This document shows, piece by piece, positions 55,653-63,401 of a stretch of DNA of 64,000 bases. The DNA comes from Pseudomonas sp. LS44 (GTDB lineage Bacteria; Pseudomonadota; Gammaproteobacteria; Pseudomonadales; Pseudomonadaceae): the NCBI RefSeq assembly GCF_024730785.1, contig NZ_CP102830.1, forward strand, positions 186,001 to 250,000. Direction: 5' to 3'. Under the pieces are notes generated by a model. It saw only the letters and a program-made list of their open reading frames with translations, made no database searches and had not been told where the DNA came from. Position 1 is the stretch's first letter; each line of letters starts with the position of its first letter. The translations under genes were made by a program, and so were the position numbers.

Positions 55653-56665
55653 AGCGCGGCCTCCCGGGGTGCCGGCGCCTTCACCGGCGACACGGCGATA
55701 TGCACCATGCCGTCCTCGCGCAGGCGGATTTCGCCGTACTGCAGTTGGCGGCGGTAGTCGTAGAGGTTGAACAGCAGCGGCTCGTGCGGGCTGAGGCTGG
55801 TGAACAGCGCGTAGGCCTTGACCAGCACGGTGCGCGCCAGCTTGATGTCGCCGCCCTCGATGAACATGTAACTGTCCGGCGCGCGCAGTTGCGGCCAGCT
55901 CAGCGTGCTGAGTTCGCGGCCCAATTGCAGGTCCATGCCACCATCGGCGAGGCGCAGGGTGCGCACCGCGAAATCCAGGCGCGGCGGCGGAAACAGGCCG
56001 TCGAGGTCGACCACGATGCGGTTGCCGGTCAGCTGCATGTGGCGGGTCTGCAGCTTGAGCACCTCGCTCATGTCGATCGACGCGGCGCTCAGCGACGGGG
56101 TGACGTCGATGCCGTCGACGAAGATCTGCCGCGGCACCAGAGCGACCTTCAGCGGCCCGGCCAGCTCGATCCCGGTAAGCATCCGCAGTGGCCGCCAGCG
56201 GCCCTTGCGCAACAGCTCGCCGCTGACTTCCTGGCCGTCGTGGCGGGTGCTCAGGCGCAGGTTGCGCACCGGCGCCTGGGCGCGGCGCAGGTCCTTATTG
56301 AGCAGGGTGGCCAGGGTGGCGTCGGCGACGAAGATGTCGCCGGCCTCGATGCGCGCCTCCATCGCCTTGGGGTCGTCGAGCAGCAGTGGCGTGTCGGCCT
56401 GCAGCGGGCGCATTTCGATGAGCATCTGGCGGATGAAGAAGCCGATGTCGTCGTGCAGGCGGAAGTCGGTGTTGGCGATCCACAGCCGCGAGGTGGCCGA
56501 GCCGGAGCTGCGTGGACCGACCGCACTGTCGAGCTGGCGCGGCGGTACTGCGGCCATCAGGTCGACCGCCGGCTGGCCCCAGTCGGAGGCGCGCGGCGGC
56601 GGGGTGTCGGCGGCGCTGGCCGGTACCCCGAGCAGCGCGAGGAGCAGCAGAAGGCAGTAGCGCAT
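55649..56665 (-). CDS. Hypothetical exported protein, first of the paralog pair
   Basis: A 338-residue protein with signal peptide (LLLLLALLGVPASAAD) and a GAGG site before the ATG. IEAGDIFVADATLATLLNKDL corresponds to VLEGEVILSPQQLGNLFNQHIL of its downstream paralog, and LTGNRIVVDLDGLFPPPRLDFAVRTLRL to LDGNRMRLDYHKVFPLLGIDG. Both lack cysteines and membrane segments after the signal, which suits soluble periplasmic proteins, perhaps a heterodimer given the translational coupling. No function can be given. The pair is divergent from the DUF2868 gene across 147 nt. Confidence 0.75.
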   Translation of the reverse strand: MRYCLLLLLALLGVPASAADTPPPRASDWGQPAVDLMAAVPPRQLDSAVGPRSSGSATSRLWIANTDFRLHDDIGFFIRQMLIEMRPLQADTPLLLDDPKAMEARIEAGDIFVADATLATLLNKDLRRAQAPVRNLRLSTRHDGQEVSGELLRKGRWRPLRMLTGIELAGPLKVALVPRQIFVDGIDVTPSLSAASIDMSEVLKLQTRHMQLTGNRIVVDLDGLFPPPRLDFAVRTLRLADGGMDLQLGRELSTLSWPQLRAPDSYMFIEGGDIKLARTVLVKAYALFTSLSPHEPLLFNLYDYRRQLQYGEIRLREDGMVHIAVSPVKAPAPREAAL

Positions 56666-56812
56666 GGACGAATCCTCTTGTTGTTATGCCCGCCACCCTA
56701 GCGCCACGCGCCGCGCGGTACGCCCTTTCCAAGGATTGGCGCGTGCGCCGCAGTGTTACCGGGACACCCTAGCGGCTATGCTCAAGGCCCGAATCAGACG
56801 CCCGGAGAGCTT

Positions 56813-58198
56813 GTGAGCGCTGTGCACCTTTCCCCGCTAGAACGCCTCTGGCTGTGCGAAACCATCCGCCTGCGCGAAGACCAGGCCGGGCCGCTCGACG
56901 ACAGCGAGATCAACCGCCACGTAGTGGTCGGCGGCGGCGACTTCCGCCAACGTCTGGAACGCCGTGCGCTATTGCTCGCCGAGCGCGACGGCCAGCTCGC
57001 CGGCCTGCAGCACTGGCGCCAGGGCGCACGGTTGGCGCTGTTGCTGCTCGGCGTGGTGGCCCTGCTCAGCGGCGCCGGTCTGGCGTTCGCCGCCTTGGGT
57101 GACGGCCAGCGCCCGGTTAACGTGTTCTGGGCGCTCGGCAGCCTGCTCGGCCTGCATCTGCTGACATTATTCGGCTGGGCGCTGAGCTTCGTGCTGGTCG
57201 GCGACAGCGGCGCGGTGCTCGGTCGCCTGTGGTTGTGGCTGAGCGGCAAGCTGGCGCGTGACGCCCAGGTGGCCCAGTTGGCTCCGGCGCTGCTGCTCAC
57301 CCTGCAGCGCGAGAAACTCGCCCGCTGGGCCCTGGGCAGCCTGGTCCACGGCTTATGGCTGTTGATCCTGCTCAGCGCGCTATTGGTCCTCCTTGCGTTG
57401 CTCGCCACCCGCCGCTACGGCTTCGTCTGGGAAACCACCATCCTCAGCGACCAGGTATTCGTCGCCCTCACCCAGGGCCTTGGCGCGCTGCCGGCCCTGC
57501 TCGGTTTCGCGGTGCCGAGCGAGGTGCTGATTCGCGCCAGTGGCGACAGCGCGCTCGGCGAAGCCGCGGCGCGTCAGGCCTGGTCGAGCTGGCTGCTCGG
57601 CGTGCTGCTGGTCTACGGCCTGCTGCCACGCCTGCTGCTGGCGCTGGTTTGCGCTGGGCAATGGCTGCGCGGCAAGGCGCGCCTGCGTCTGGATCTCGGC
57701 CTGCCCGGCTACAGCCTGCTGCGCGAACGCCTGCTGCCGTCCAGCGAACGCCTCGGCGTGCTCGACCCGGCGCCACCGCTGAATGCCGCCGGCAGCGTCA
57801 GCGGCACACCGAGCCCGAGCGATGGCGCGCTGCTGGTGGCGGTCGAACTCGACCCGCAACGCGCCTGGCCACCCGTGCTGCCGTCGGGCGTCGCCGATGC
57901 CGGGGTGCTCGACAGCCGCGAACAGCGCCAGCGCCTGCTCGAGCAACTCGCGCGCTTCCCCGCCAAGCGCCTGGTGATCGCCTGCGACCCACGCCGCTCG
58001 CCGGATCGCGGCACTCTGGCGCTGCTCGGCGAACTGGCGCGCAGCGCGACCAGCACGCGGGTCTGGCTGCTCGCGCCGCCGCCGAACGAGGCGCTGGACA
58101 GCGAGCGGCTCGGCGACTGGCATGCTGCGCTGGAGCAGTTGCAGTTGGCGCATGTCGACAGTTCACCGCTGGGCTGGTTGGAGACGGGACATGATTGA
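56813..58198 (+). CDS. DUF2868 membrane protein (GTG start)
   Basis: A 461-residue protein. The GTG with GGAGA 5 nt upstream is chosen over an ATG 20 codons earlier in a poor context. After ~80 cytoplasmic residues come four transmembrane helices (about 97-118, 125-150, 188-210 and 270-295). The soluble C-terminal ~150 residues contain LLVAVELDPQRAWPPVL and KRLVIACDPRRSPDRGTLALLGELA. This layout is DUF2868, which in pseudomonads is followed by a DUF3482 GTPase-like gene, as here. The pair probably works together at the inner membrane; the process is unknown. Confidence 0.82.
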   Translation: MSAVHLSPLERLWLCETIRLREDQAGPLDDSEINRHVVVGGGDFRQRLERRALLLAERDGQLAGLQHWRQGARLALLLLGVVALLSGAGLAFAALGDGQRPVNVFWALGSLLGLHLLTLFGWALSFVLVGDSGAVLGRLWLWLSGKLARDAQVAQLAPALLLTLQREKLARWALGSLVHGLWLLILLSALLVLLALLATRRYGFVWETTILSDQVFVALTQGLGALPALLGFAVPSEVLIRASGDSALGEAAARQAWSSWLLGVLLVYGLLPRLLLALVCAGQWLRGKARLRLDLGLPGYSLLRERLLPSSERLGVLDPAPPLNAAGSVSGTPSPSDGALLVAVELDPQRAWPPVLPSGVADAGVLDSREQRQRLLEQLARFPAKRLVIACDPRRSPDRGTLALLGELARSATSTRVWLLAPPPNEALDSERLGDWHAALEQLQLAHVDSSPLGWLETGHD

Positions 58199-58568
58199 GC
58201 GCAGCCAACCCTCTCCCCAGCCCTCTCGACTAGGCGTCCCCCCAATAAATGGGAGAGGGAGCGGTTCGTGCACAACCGCTTGGGCGCGCTTCACCCCTTG
58301 CGCCGCTGTGGTCGCATCGCCGCAATGCGTAGCCCGGATGCAATCCGGGAAGCTCAAAACGCCGCGGCCCCGGATTGCATCCGGGTTACGACTGCGGGAG
58401 ACCACGAATGATTGAGCAACGGCCGGTCCTCTCCCTGACGCGTGTCGCCCCAACCCTCTCCCATTCATGGGAGAGGGAGCTGTTTGTGCACAACCGATCA
58501 AGCGCGCGTCACCCCTCGCCCGTTTACGGGGGGACGCCTAGTCGAGAGGGGCGGGGAGGCCGCCAGCT
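58199..58568. repeat. Repeat-packed gap between the DUF2868 and DUF3482 genes
   Basis: No gene in 370 nt. R1 copies lie at 58206-58262, 58449-58473 and 58511-58556, and an R2 pair at 58329-58389. The first and last R1 copies each contain the same 16-nt insert GACTAGGCGTCCCCCC, in opposite orientation, so 58221-58243 and 58528-58550 are exact 23-bp inverted copies. The segment from GGGAGAGGGAGC through GTGCACAACCG to TCACCCCT occurs twice as a direct repeat (58251-58297 and 58468-58515), and ATGATTGAGC occurs at 58191 and 58408. This points to a local duplication. Confidence 0.8.
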
Positions 58569-59939
58569 ATGAGCACACCGATCAAACTCGCCGTGGTCGG
58601 CCACACGAATGTCGGCAAGACTTCGCTGCTACGCACCCTGACCCGCGACGTGGGCTTCGGCGAGGTGTCGCACCGGCCGAGCACCACCCGGCATGTCGAG
58701 GGCGCGCGGCTGTCGGTGGACGGCGAGGCGCTGCTCGAGCTGTACGACACCCCCGGCCTGGAAGACGCGATCGCCCTGCTCGACTATCTCGAGCGCCTGG
58801 AACGCCCCGGCGAATGCCTCGACGGCCCGGCGCGGCTGAGCCGCTTCCTCGACAGCGCCGAAGCGCGCCAGCGCTACGAGCAGGAAGCCAAGGTGCTGCG
58901 CCAGCTGCTCGCCTGCGACGCCGGGCTGTACGTGATCGATGCCCGCGAGCCGGTGCTGGCCAAGTACCGCGACGAGCTGGCGGTGCTCGCCGGCTGCGGC
59001 AAGCCGCTATTGCCGGTGCTCAACTTCAGCGCCGCGCCGCAGCAGCGCGAGGGCGAATGGCGCGAGGCGTTGGGCCGCCTGGGCCTGCACGCGTTGGTGC
59101 GTTTCGACACCGTGGCGCCGCCGCTGGATGGCGAGCGACGTCTGTACGAGAGCCTGGCACTGCTCATCGAGCCGGCGCGGGTGCGCTTGCAACGTCTGAT
59201 CGCCGATCACGAGGCGCAGGTCGCCGCACGGCGCCAGGCCGGCGCGCGGCTGATCGCCGAATTGCTGGTGGATGCCGCCGCCTGCCGGCGCAGCATCGCC
59301 GCGCAAGCGCCCCTGGAACAGGCCGCGATCGCCGAGTTGCACCAGGCGATCCGCCAGCGCGAGCAGCAATGCGTCGAGGCGCTGCTGCGCCTGTACGCCT
59401 TCCGCAAGGACGACGCCCGCGCCGGCGACCTGCCGCTCGCCGAAGGGCGCTGGGGTGACGATCTGTTCAATCCGGAAACCTTGAAACAGTTGGGGGTCAG
59501 CCTCGGCGGCGGCATGGCCGCGGGGGCGGCGGCCGGCGCCGGCATCGACCTGCTGGTCGGCGGCGTTACCCTCGGCGCCGCGGCGCTGCTCGGCGCGCTG
59601 GCCGGCGGCGGCCTGCAGACCGCGCGCAACTACGGCGGGCGCCTGCTCGGCAAGCTCAAGGGCCAGCGCGAATTGACCGTCGACGACCATGTGCTGCGCC
59701 TGCTCGCCCTGCGCCAGCGTCAGCTGCTCGGCGCCTTGGCCGCGCGCGGACATGCGGCGACCGGGGCGATCCACGTGGAGACCCCGGAAGATCAGCGCTG
59801 GCGCGAGGCCAAGCTGCCCGAGGCGTTGCACAAGGCTCGCGCCCATCCTGAATGGTCGTCGCTGAACCCGGCCGCCAAGCTTGGCCAAGCCGAGCGGCAG
59901 GCGCAGGTGGCGCAGCTGGCCGAGCAGTTACTCGACTAG
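58569..59939 (+). CDS. DUF3482 GTPase-like protein with glycine-zipper segment
   Basis: A 456-residue protein. The N-terminal ~200 residues are an Era/TrmE-like P-loop GTPase: G1 GHTNVGKTS at 11-19, a switch-I threonine region RPSTTRHVEG and G3 DTPGLED at 60-66. The G4 motif NKxD is not found; the expected strand reads PVLNFSAAP (152-155 NFSA). The C-terminal DUF3482 part is helical and contains a hydrophobic glycine-rich stretch at about 309-358 (SLGGGMAAGAAAGAGID, LVGGVTLGAAALLGALAGGG) of GxxxG type, which could insert into or bend membranes. GGGGAGG precedes the ATG, and an in-frame TAG lies 30 nt upstream. It follows DUF2868. Confidence 0.85.
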   Translation: MSTPIKLAVVGHTNVGKTSLLRTLTRDVGFGEVSHRPSTTRHVEGARLSVDGEALLELYDTPGLEDAIALLDYLERLERPGECLDGPARLSRFLDSAEARQRYEQEAKVLRQLLACDAGLYVIDAREPVLAKYRDELAVLAGCGKPLLPVLNFSAAPQQREGEWREALGRLGLHALVRFDTVAPPLDGERRLYESLALLIEPARVRLQRLIADHEAQVAARRQAGARLIAELLVDAAACRRSIAAQAPLEQAAIAELHQAIRQREQQCVEALLRLYAFRKDDARAGDLPLAEGRWGDDLFNPETLKQLGVSLGGGMAAGAAAGAGIDLLVGGVTLGAAALLGALAGGGLQTARNYGGRLLGKLKGQRELTVDDHVLRLLALRQRQLLGALAARGHAATGAIHVETPEDQRWREAKLPEALHKARAHPEWSSLNPAAKLGQAERQAQVAQLAEQLLD

Positions 59940-60009
59940 TCCGAGCGGCTTGGCGTAACGCACCGCTCGGCGGCCAGCCGCACCCGCAAGGCCAGCGCCT
60001 GCCCTTCGC

Positions 60010-61170
60010 TCACGCCGCCAGCGCCTGCGGCCATTCGCCCTCGCCGTGCAGCGCGGCGATCGTGCGCTCGCCAAGCGCCAAGCCGACGCTCATGCCGAGG
60101 CCGGTGTGCATCAGCACCGCGGTCACGCCGTCGGCCGCCTTAAGCACACTGAACGGTGCCGGACCGCGCGCGCCGTAGACGCCCTGCCAGCGTTCGAGCA
60201 CCTCGAGCTGACCGCCCAGGGTGTGCTCGGCGAGGTCGATGAGGATGCGATCGACGCCCTCGGCATTGAACGGCGCGGCGTCACTGCCGTAGTCGTGCGA
60301 GTCGCCAATGATCAGCTCGCCATACGGCGTCGGGCTGACCAGCAGGTGGATGCCGTGGGTCTCCAGCTGCGGCTGCTCACGCTGGATTTGCGCGCGGATC
60401 GCCGCAGCTTCCGGCAGGTCGGCGAACGCCCCGTAGTGCACGCAACTGAGGCCGGTGAGCAGCGCATGCTGTAGATCGAGCGGCTGGCGCAGGCGCGCGC
60501 GCAGCATCTGCAGGCGGCAGACCTGCGGTTGCAGGGCGGCCAGTGGTTCGGCCAGCAGGGTCTGGTAGTCGTGACCGGAGCAGACCAGGATCTGCCGCGC
60601 GCTGAAGCGTCCGGCGGTGGTGTGCGCCCAGCCGGTCTCGACATCGCGGACCAGGGTCGAGAAGTGGAAGTCGACGCCCAGCTCGCGGGCCAGGTAATCG
60701 ATGATCTGCGGCAGCGCTTCGCGCGAGTACAGCTGCTGGTCGTCGCAGCCGTGCAGGGCGGCACGGTGGTGCTCGAAGCGGCCGTCGTAGAGCTGGTTCA
60801 GCCGCGCGCCGCGCAGCAGCTCGACGCGGTAGTCGAGCTCGCGCGCCCGGCCGGCGCAGAACGCCTCGAGCAGCGCTTCCTCGGCTTCGCTGCGGGCAAA
60901 CAGCAGCGAGCCTTGTTGCTTCAAGGCCAGCCCGGCGGCCTGGCCCAGCTCGGCCCACAGGCCATGGGCCTGGCGCGCCAGGTCGAGCATCGGCCCCGGC
61001 GCCTGGCCGGTGACCAGCGCCTGGCCGAAGTTGCGGATCGACGCGCCGAGCGGGGTGTGGCTGCGCTCGCAAACCTTGACCTTAAGGCCGCGTTTGGCGG
61101 CCGCCCAGGCATGGGCGAGACCGAGCATACCGGCGCCGACGATCAGCAGGTCGCAATCAAATTGTTGCAT
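60010..61170 (-). CDS. FAD-dependent oxidoreductase of phosphonate operons (TIGR03364 type)
   Basis: A 386-residue DAO-family flavoenzyme. The Rossmann FAD motif is LLIVGAGMLGLAHAWAAAKRG at the N-terminus; RNFGQALVTGQ, CSGHDYQTLLAEPL and the late VLMHTGLGMSVGLALGERTI complete the fold. The start with GGAG 8 nt upstream is used; a longer frame adds an unrelated head. This subgroup occurs beside AEP transport and degradation genes, as here. Related enzymes have been reported to oxidise N-methylated or otherwise modified AEP so that it can enter the main pathway. It lies 332 nt downstream of the AEP-binding protein gene, with repeats between. Confidence 0.82.
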   Translation of the reverse strand: MQQFDCDLLIVGAGMLGLAHAWAAAKRGLKVKVCERSHTPLGASIRNFGQALVTGQAPGPMLDLARQAHGLWAELGQAAGLALKQQGSLLFARSEAEEALLEAFCAGRARELDYRVELLRGARLNQLYDGRFEHHRAALHGCDDQQLYSREALPQIIDYLARELGVDFHFSTLVRDVETGWAHTTAGRFSARQILVCSGHDYQTLLAEPLAALQPQVCRLQMLRARLRQPLDLQHALLTGLSCVHYGAFADLPEAAAIRAQIQREQPQLETHGIHLLVSPTPYGELIIGDSHDYGSDAAPFNAEGVDRILIDLAEHTLGGQLEVLERWQGVYGARGPAPFSVLKAADGVTAVLMHTGLGMSVGLALGERTIAALHGEGEWPQALAA

Positions 61171-61272
61171 GACAAAGAACTCCGTGAAGATCGAAAGGGG
61201 TGCCCTCGGTCCTAAATGGCCGAAGGCCGCGGCGGGCCAATCCATCTAAGGCAGGCCACGCCCGCTTTGTCC

Positions 61273-61485
61273 CCTCTCCCGTTTACGGGAGAGGGCTAGG
61301 GAGAGGGTTTTGGGCAAATCCTTAAAGCGCCGGTGGTGGAAAACGCTGCGCGGTTTTCCACCCTACTCAGCTGAGATGAGTGGGCGTAGGGTGGATGTCG
61401 CGAAGCACATCCACCGACCCGCGGTGGAACACTAATCACCGCATGGGTATCACTGCGCTCAGGCTCGGCGCCCCACCCATCCTAC
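61273..61485. repeat. R1 and R4 repeats between the binding-protein and oxidoreductase genes
   Basis: An R1 copy (CCCTCTCCCGTTTACGGGAG with a GGCTAGGGAGAGGG tail) at 61273-61310, a hairpin GGTGGAAAAC/GGTTTTCCACC at about 61332-61361, and an R4 pair GTAGGGTGGATGTCG ... CCCACCCATCCTAC at 61386-61485. They make up most of this 332-nt gap, and no gene is seen. Confidence 0.8.
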
Positions 61486-61502
61486 GAAGCTGCAAACCAG
61501 AC

Positions 61503-62519
61503 CTACTGCGCCACCGGCTCCGACTTGCCGTCATAGCGCTTGCGCCATTCGGCCAATACCTTGTCGCGGTTCTCCGAGGCCCAGGCGAAGTCGTTCTTGA
61601 TCAGGCGCTGCTCGTAGTCGGCCGGCAGTTCCTGGAAGCGTTCGGCGATGCCCGGCTGGGCCAGCACGGCGAAGTTGGTCTTGTACAGGTCCATCGCTTC
61701 ACGGCTCGCGGAGAAATTGGCGAGTTGCTTGGCCGCCGCCAGCTTGGCGGTACCCTTGACGATGCCGGTGGCCTCGATTTCCCAGCCCAGGCCTTCCTTG
61801 GGCAGCACGATGTCCAGCGGCGCGCCCTTGCGCCTGAGCTGCACGGCCGGGTATTCGAAGGAGATGCCGATCGGGAATTCACCGGCGGCGGCCAGCTTGC
61901 AGGGCTTGGAGCCGGAATGGGTGTACTGGCCGATGTTGCTGTGCAGTTTGTCCATGTAGGCCCAGCCCTGAGCTTCGCCGAAGGTCTGCAGCCAGGCGCT
62001 GACATCGAGGTAGCCGGTGCCGGACGAGGCCGGGTTGGGCATAACGATCTTGCCCTGGTACACCGGGTTGGTCAGGTCTTCCCATTTGGTCGGCTTGGGC
62101 AGGCCCTGTTTTTCCGCTTCGACGCTGTTGAAGCAGATGGTCGCGGCCCACACGTCCATGCCCACCCAGGCCGGCGGGTTGGCCGCGTCGCGGTAGCTAG
62201 CTCCGATCTTGTCCAGGTTGGCCGGCGCGTAGGCTTCGAGCATGCCCTGCTGTTTGAGCACGGCCAGGCTCGAGCCGGCCAGGCCCCAGACCACGTCGGC
62301 CTGCGGGCGATCCTTCTCGGCGAGCAGCTTGGCGGTGACGATGCCGGTGGAGTCGCGCACCCACTTGATCTCGATATCCGGGTGTTTTTTCTCGAAGGCT
62401 TCTTTGTAGGCCTTGAGCTGCTCGACCTCGAGGGCGGTGTAGACGGTCAGTTCGGTGTTGGCCTGGGCTAAGGTGCAGGCGGCGAGCAGGCTGGTAGCCA
62501 GGACGGTGCGTTTGAACAT
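61503..62519 (-). CDS. 2-Aminoethylphosphonate-binding periplasmic protein (AepX/PhnS2-like)
   Basis: A 338-residue binding protein of the Fe/AEP-type family, with signal peptide (VLATSLLAACTLAQAN) and AAGGAG 8 nt before the ATG. ELTVYTALEVEQLKAYKEAFEKKHPDIEIKWVRDSTGIVTAKLLAEK is the N-terminal block of the AEP-binding subgroup; ADVVWGLAGSSLAVLKQQGML, MPNPASSGTGYLDVSAWLQ and GISFEYPAVQLRRKGAPLDIVLP follow. The gene lies 38 nt behind phnX in the same direction. It should capture AEP for the ABC permease at the window edge. Confidence 0.9.
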   Translation of the reverse strand: MFKRTVLATSLLAACTLAQANTELTVYTALEVEQLKAYKEAFEKKHPDIEIKWVRDSTGIVTAKLLAEKDRPQADVVWGLAGSSLAVLKQQGMLEAYAPANLDKIGASYRDAANPPAWVGMDVWAATICFNSVEAEKQGLPKPTKWEDLTNPVYQGKIVMPNPASSGTGYLDVSAWLQTFGEAQGWAYMDKLHSNIGQYTHSGSKPCKLAAAGEFPIGISFEYPAVQLRRKGAPLDIVLPKEGLGWEIEATGIVKGTAKLAAAKQLANFSASREAMDLYKTNFAVLAQPGIAERFQELPADYEQRLIKNDFAWASENRDKVLAEWRKRYDGKSEPVAQ

Positions 62520-62557
62520 GGCGAAGCTCCTTTTGCGATGTTGGGCAAAGCGATGAG

Positions 62558-63385
62558 TTAGGCGGATTGCGGGGTTTCGCCGCGCGCCAAGCGGGCGTTG
62601 ATCGCGTCGACCACCAGCGGCAGGTCGGCGATCGTGTCGATCAGGTAGTGCGGGCGGCTGGCGGCGAACAGCGCGTCGATGCGCTCGCGCTCGCTGGTAC
62701 GCTGCGCGGCCGAGAGCGTCTGGTACTGCGCCCAGTCGAGGCCGAGGAAGTTGCCGGAGAAGCGCAGCGCCACGGTCCACATGCCGGCGCTGCGGCCTTC
62801 GAGGATGCCCGGCTCGGTGTCGTCGACCTTGACGCAGGCGGCGACGTCACTGAGGCCGAGGGCGATGACGTTGGCCAGGGCTTGCGCCGGACCGGGGCGG
62901 CCGCGTGGCACCTCGTCAGTGGCGACCACGTGATCGGGGCGATAACCGTTGGCAGCGGCCAGCTCGACCACCTTGTCCATCACCACCTTCGGATAGCCCG
63001 AGCAGCTGCCAATCTGCAGACCGCGCTCGCGCAGCCTGGCCACAGCATCCAGCGCGCCGGGAATCAGCGCCGAGTGCTCGCCGACCTTGGCGATTTGAAG
63101 CGGCATGAAGCGTTCATAGATCGCGGTGACGTCGGCATCGCTGGGCAGCCGGGCGAAACGGCGCTGGAAGCGTTCGGCCACCGCCGGCTGGTCGCACAGG
63201 CTGCGGATGTGATCCCACTTGCCCATGCCCATCGGCCCGCGCGCCTCGTCGAGGCTGATCTCGACGTCGAAGCTGGCGAACGCCTCGACGAAGATGCGGG
63301 TCGGCGCGAAGGAGCCGAAGTCGACCACGGTACCGGCCCAATCGAGGATCGCGGCGGCAAGACGGGTGGGTGTTTGGTAGGGCAT
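62558..63385 (-). CDS. phnX: Phosphonoacetaldehyde hydrolase PhnX
   Basis: A 275-residue HAD-superfamily enzyme that cleaves phosphonoacetaldehyde to acetaldehyde and phosphate. The nucleophile Asp15 lies in [16 protein letters not shown]; Lys56 in [12 protein letters not shown] forms the Schiff base unique to phosphonatases; [23 protein letters not shown] is the C-terminal HAD metal block. GGAG precedes the chosen ATG; an earlier ATG would overlap the permease gene. Its usual partner PhnW (AEP transaminase) is not in the window. It lies 16 nt after the permease gene. Confidence 0.95.
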   Translation of the reverse strand: MPYQTPTRLAAAILDWAGTVVDFGSFAPTRIFVEAFASFDVEISLDEARGPMGMGKWDHIRSLCDQPAVAERFQRRFARLPSDADVTAIYERFMPLQIAKVGEHSALIPGALDAVARLRERGLQIGSCSGYPKVVMDKVVELAAANGYRPDHVVATDEVPRGRPGPAQALANVIALGLSDVAACVKVDDTEPGILEGRSAGMWTVALRFSGNFLGLDWAQYQTLSAAQRTSERERIDALFAASRPHYLIDTIADLPLVVDAINARLARGETPQSA

Positions 63386-63401
63386 GGCAGTCTCCAGAGG
63401 A

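Noticed and set aside
58442..59458. Open frame starting in the repeats before the DUF3482 gene
   Set aside because: It is out of frame with the GTPase motifs and translates R1 repeats plus arginine-rich shadow sequence.
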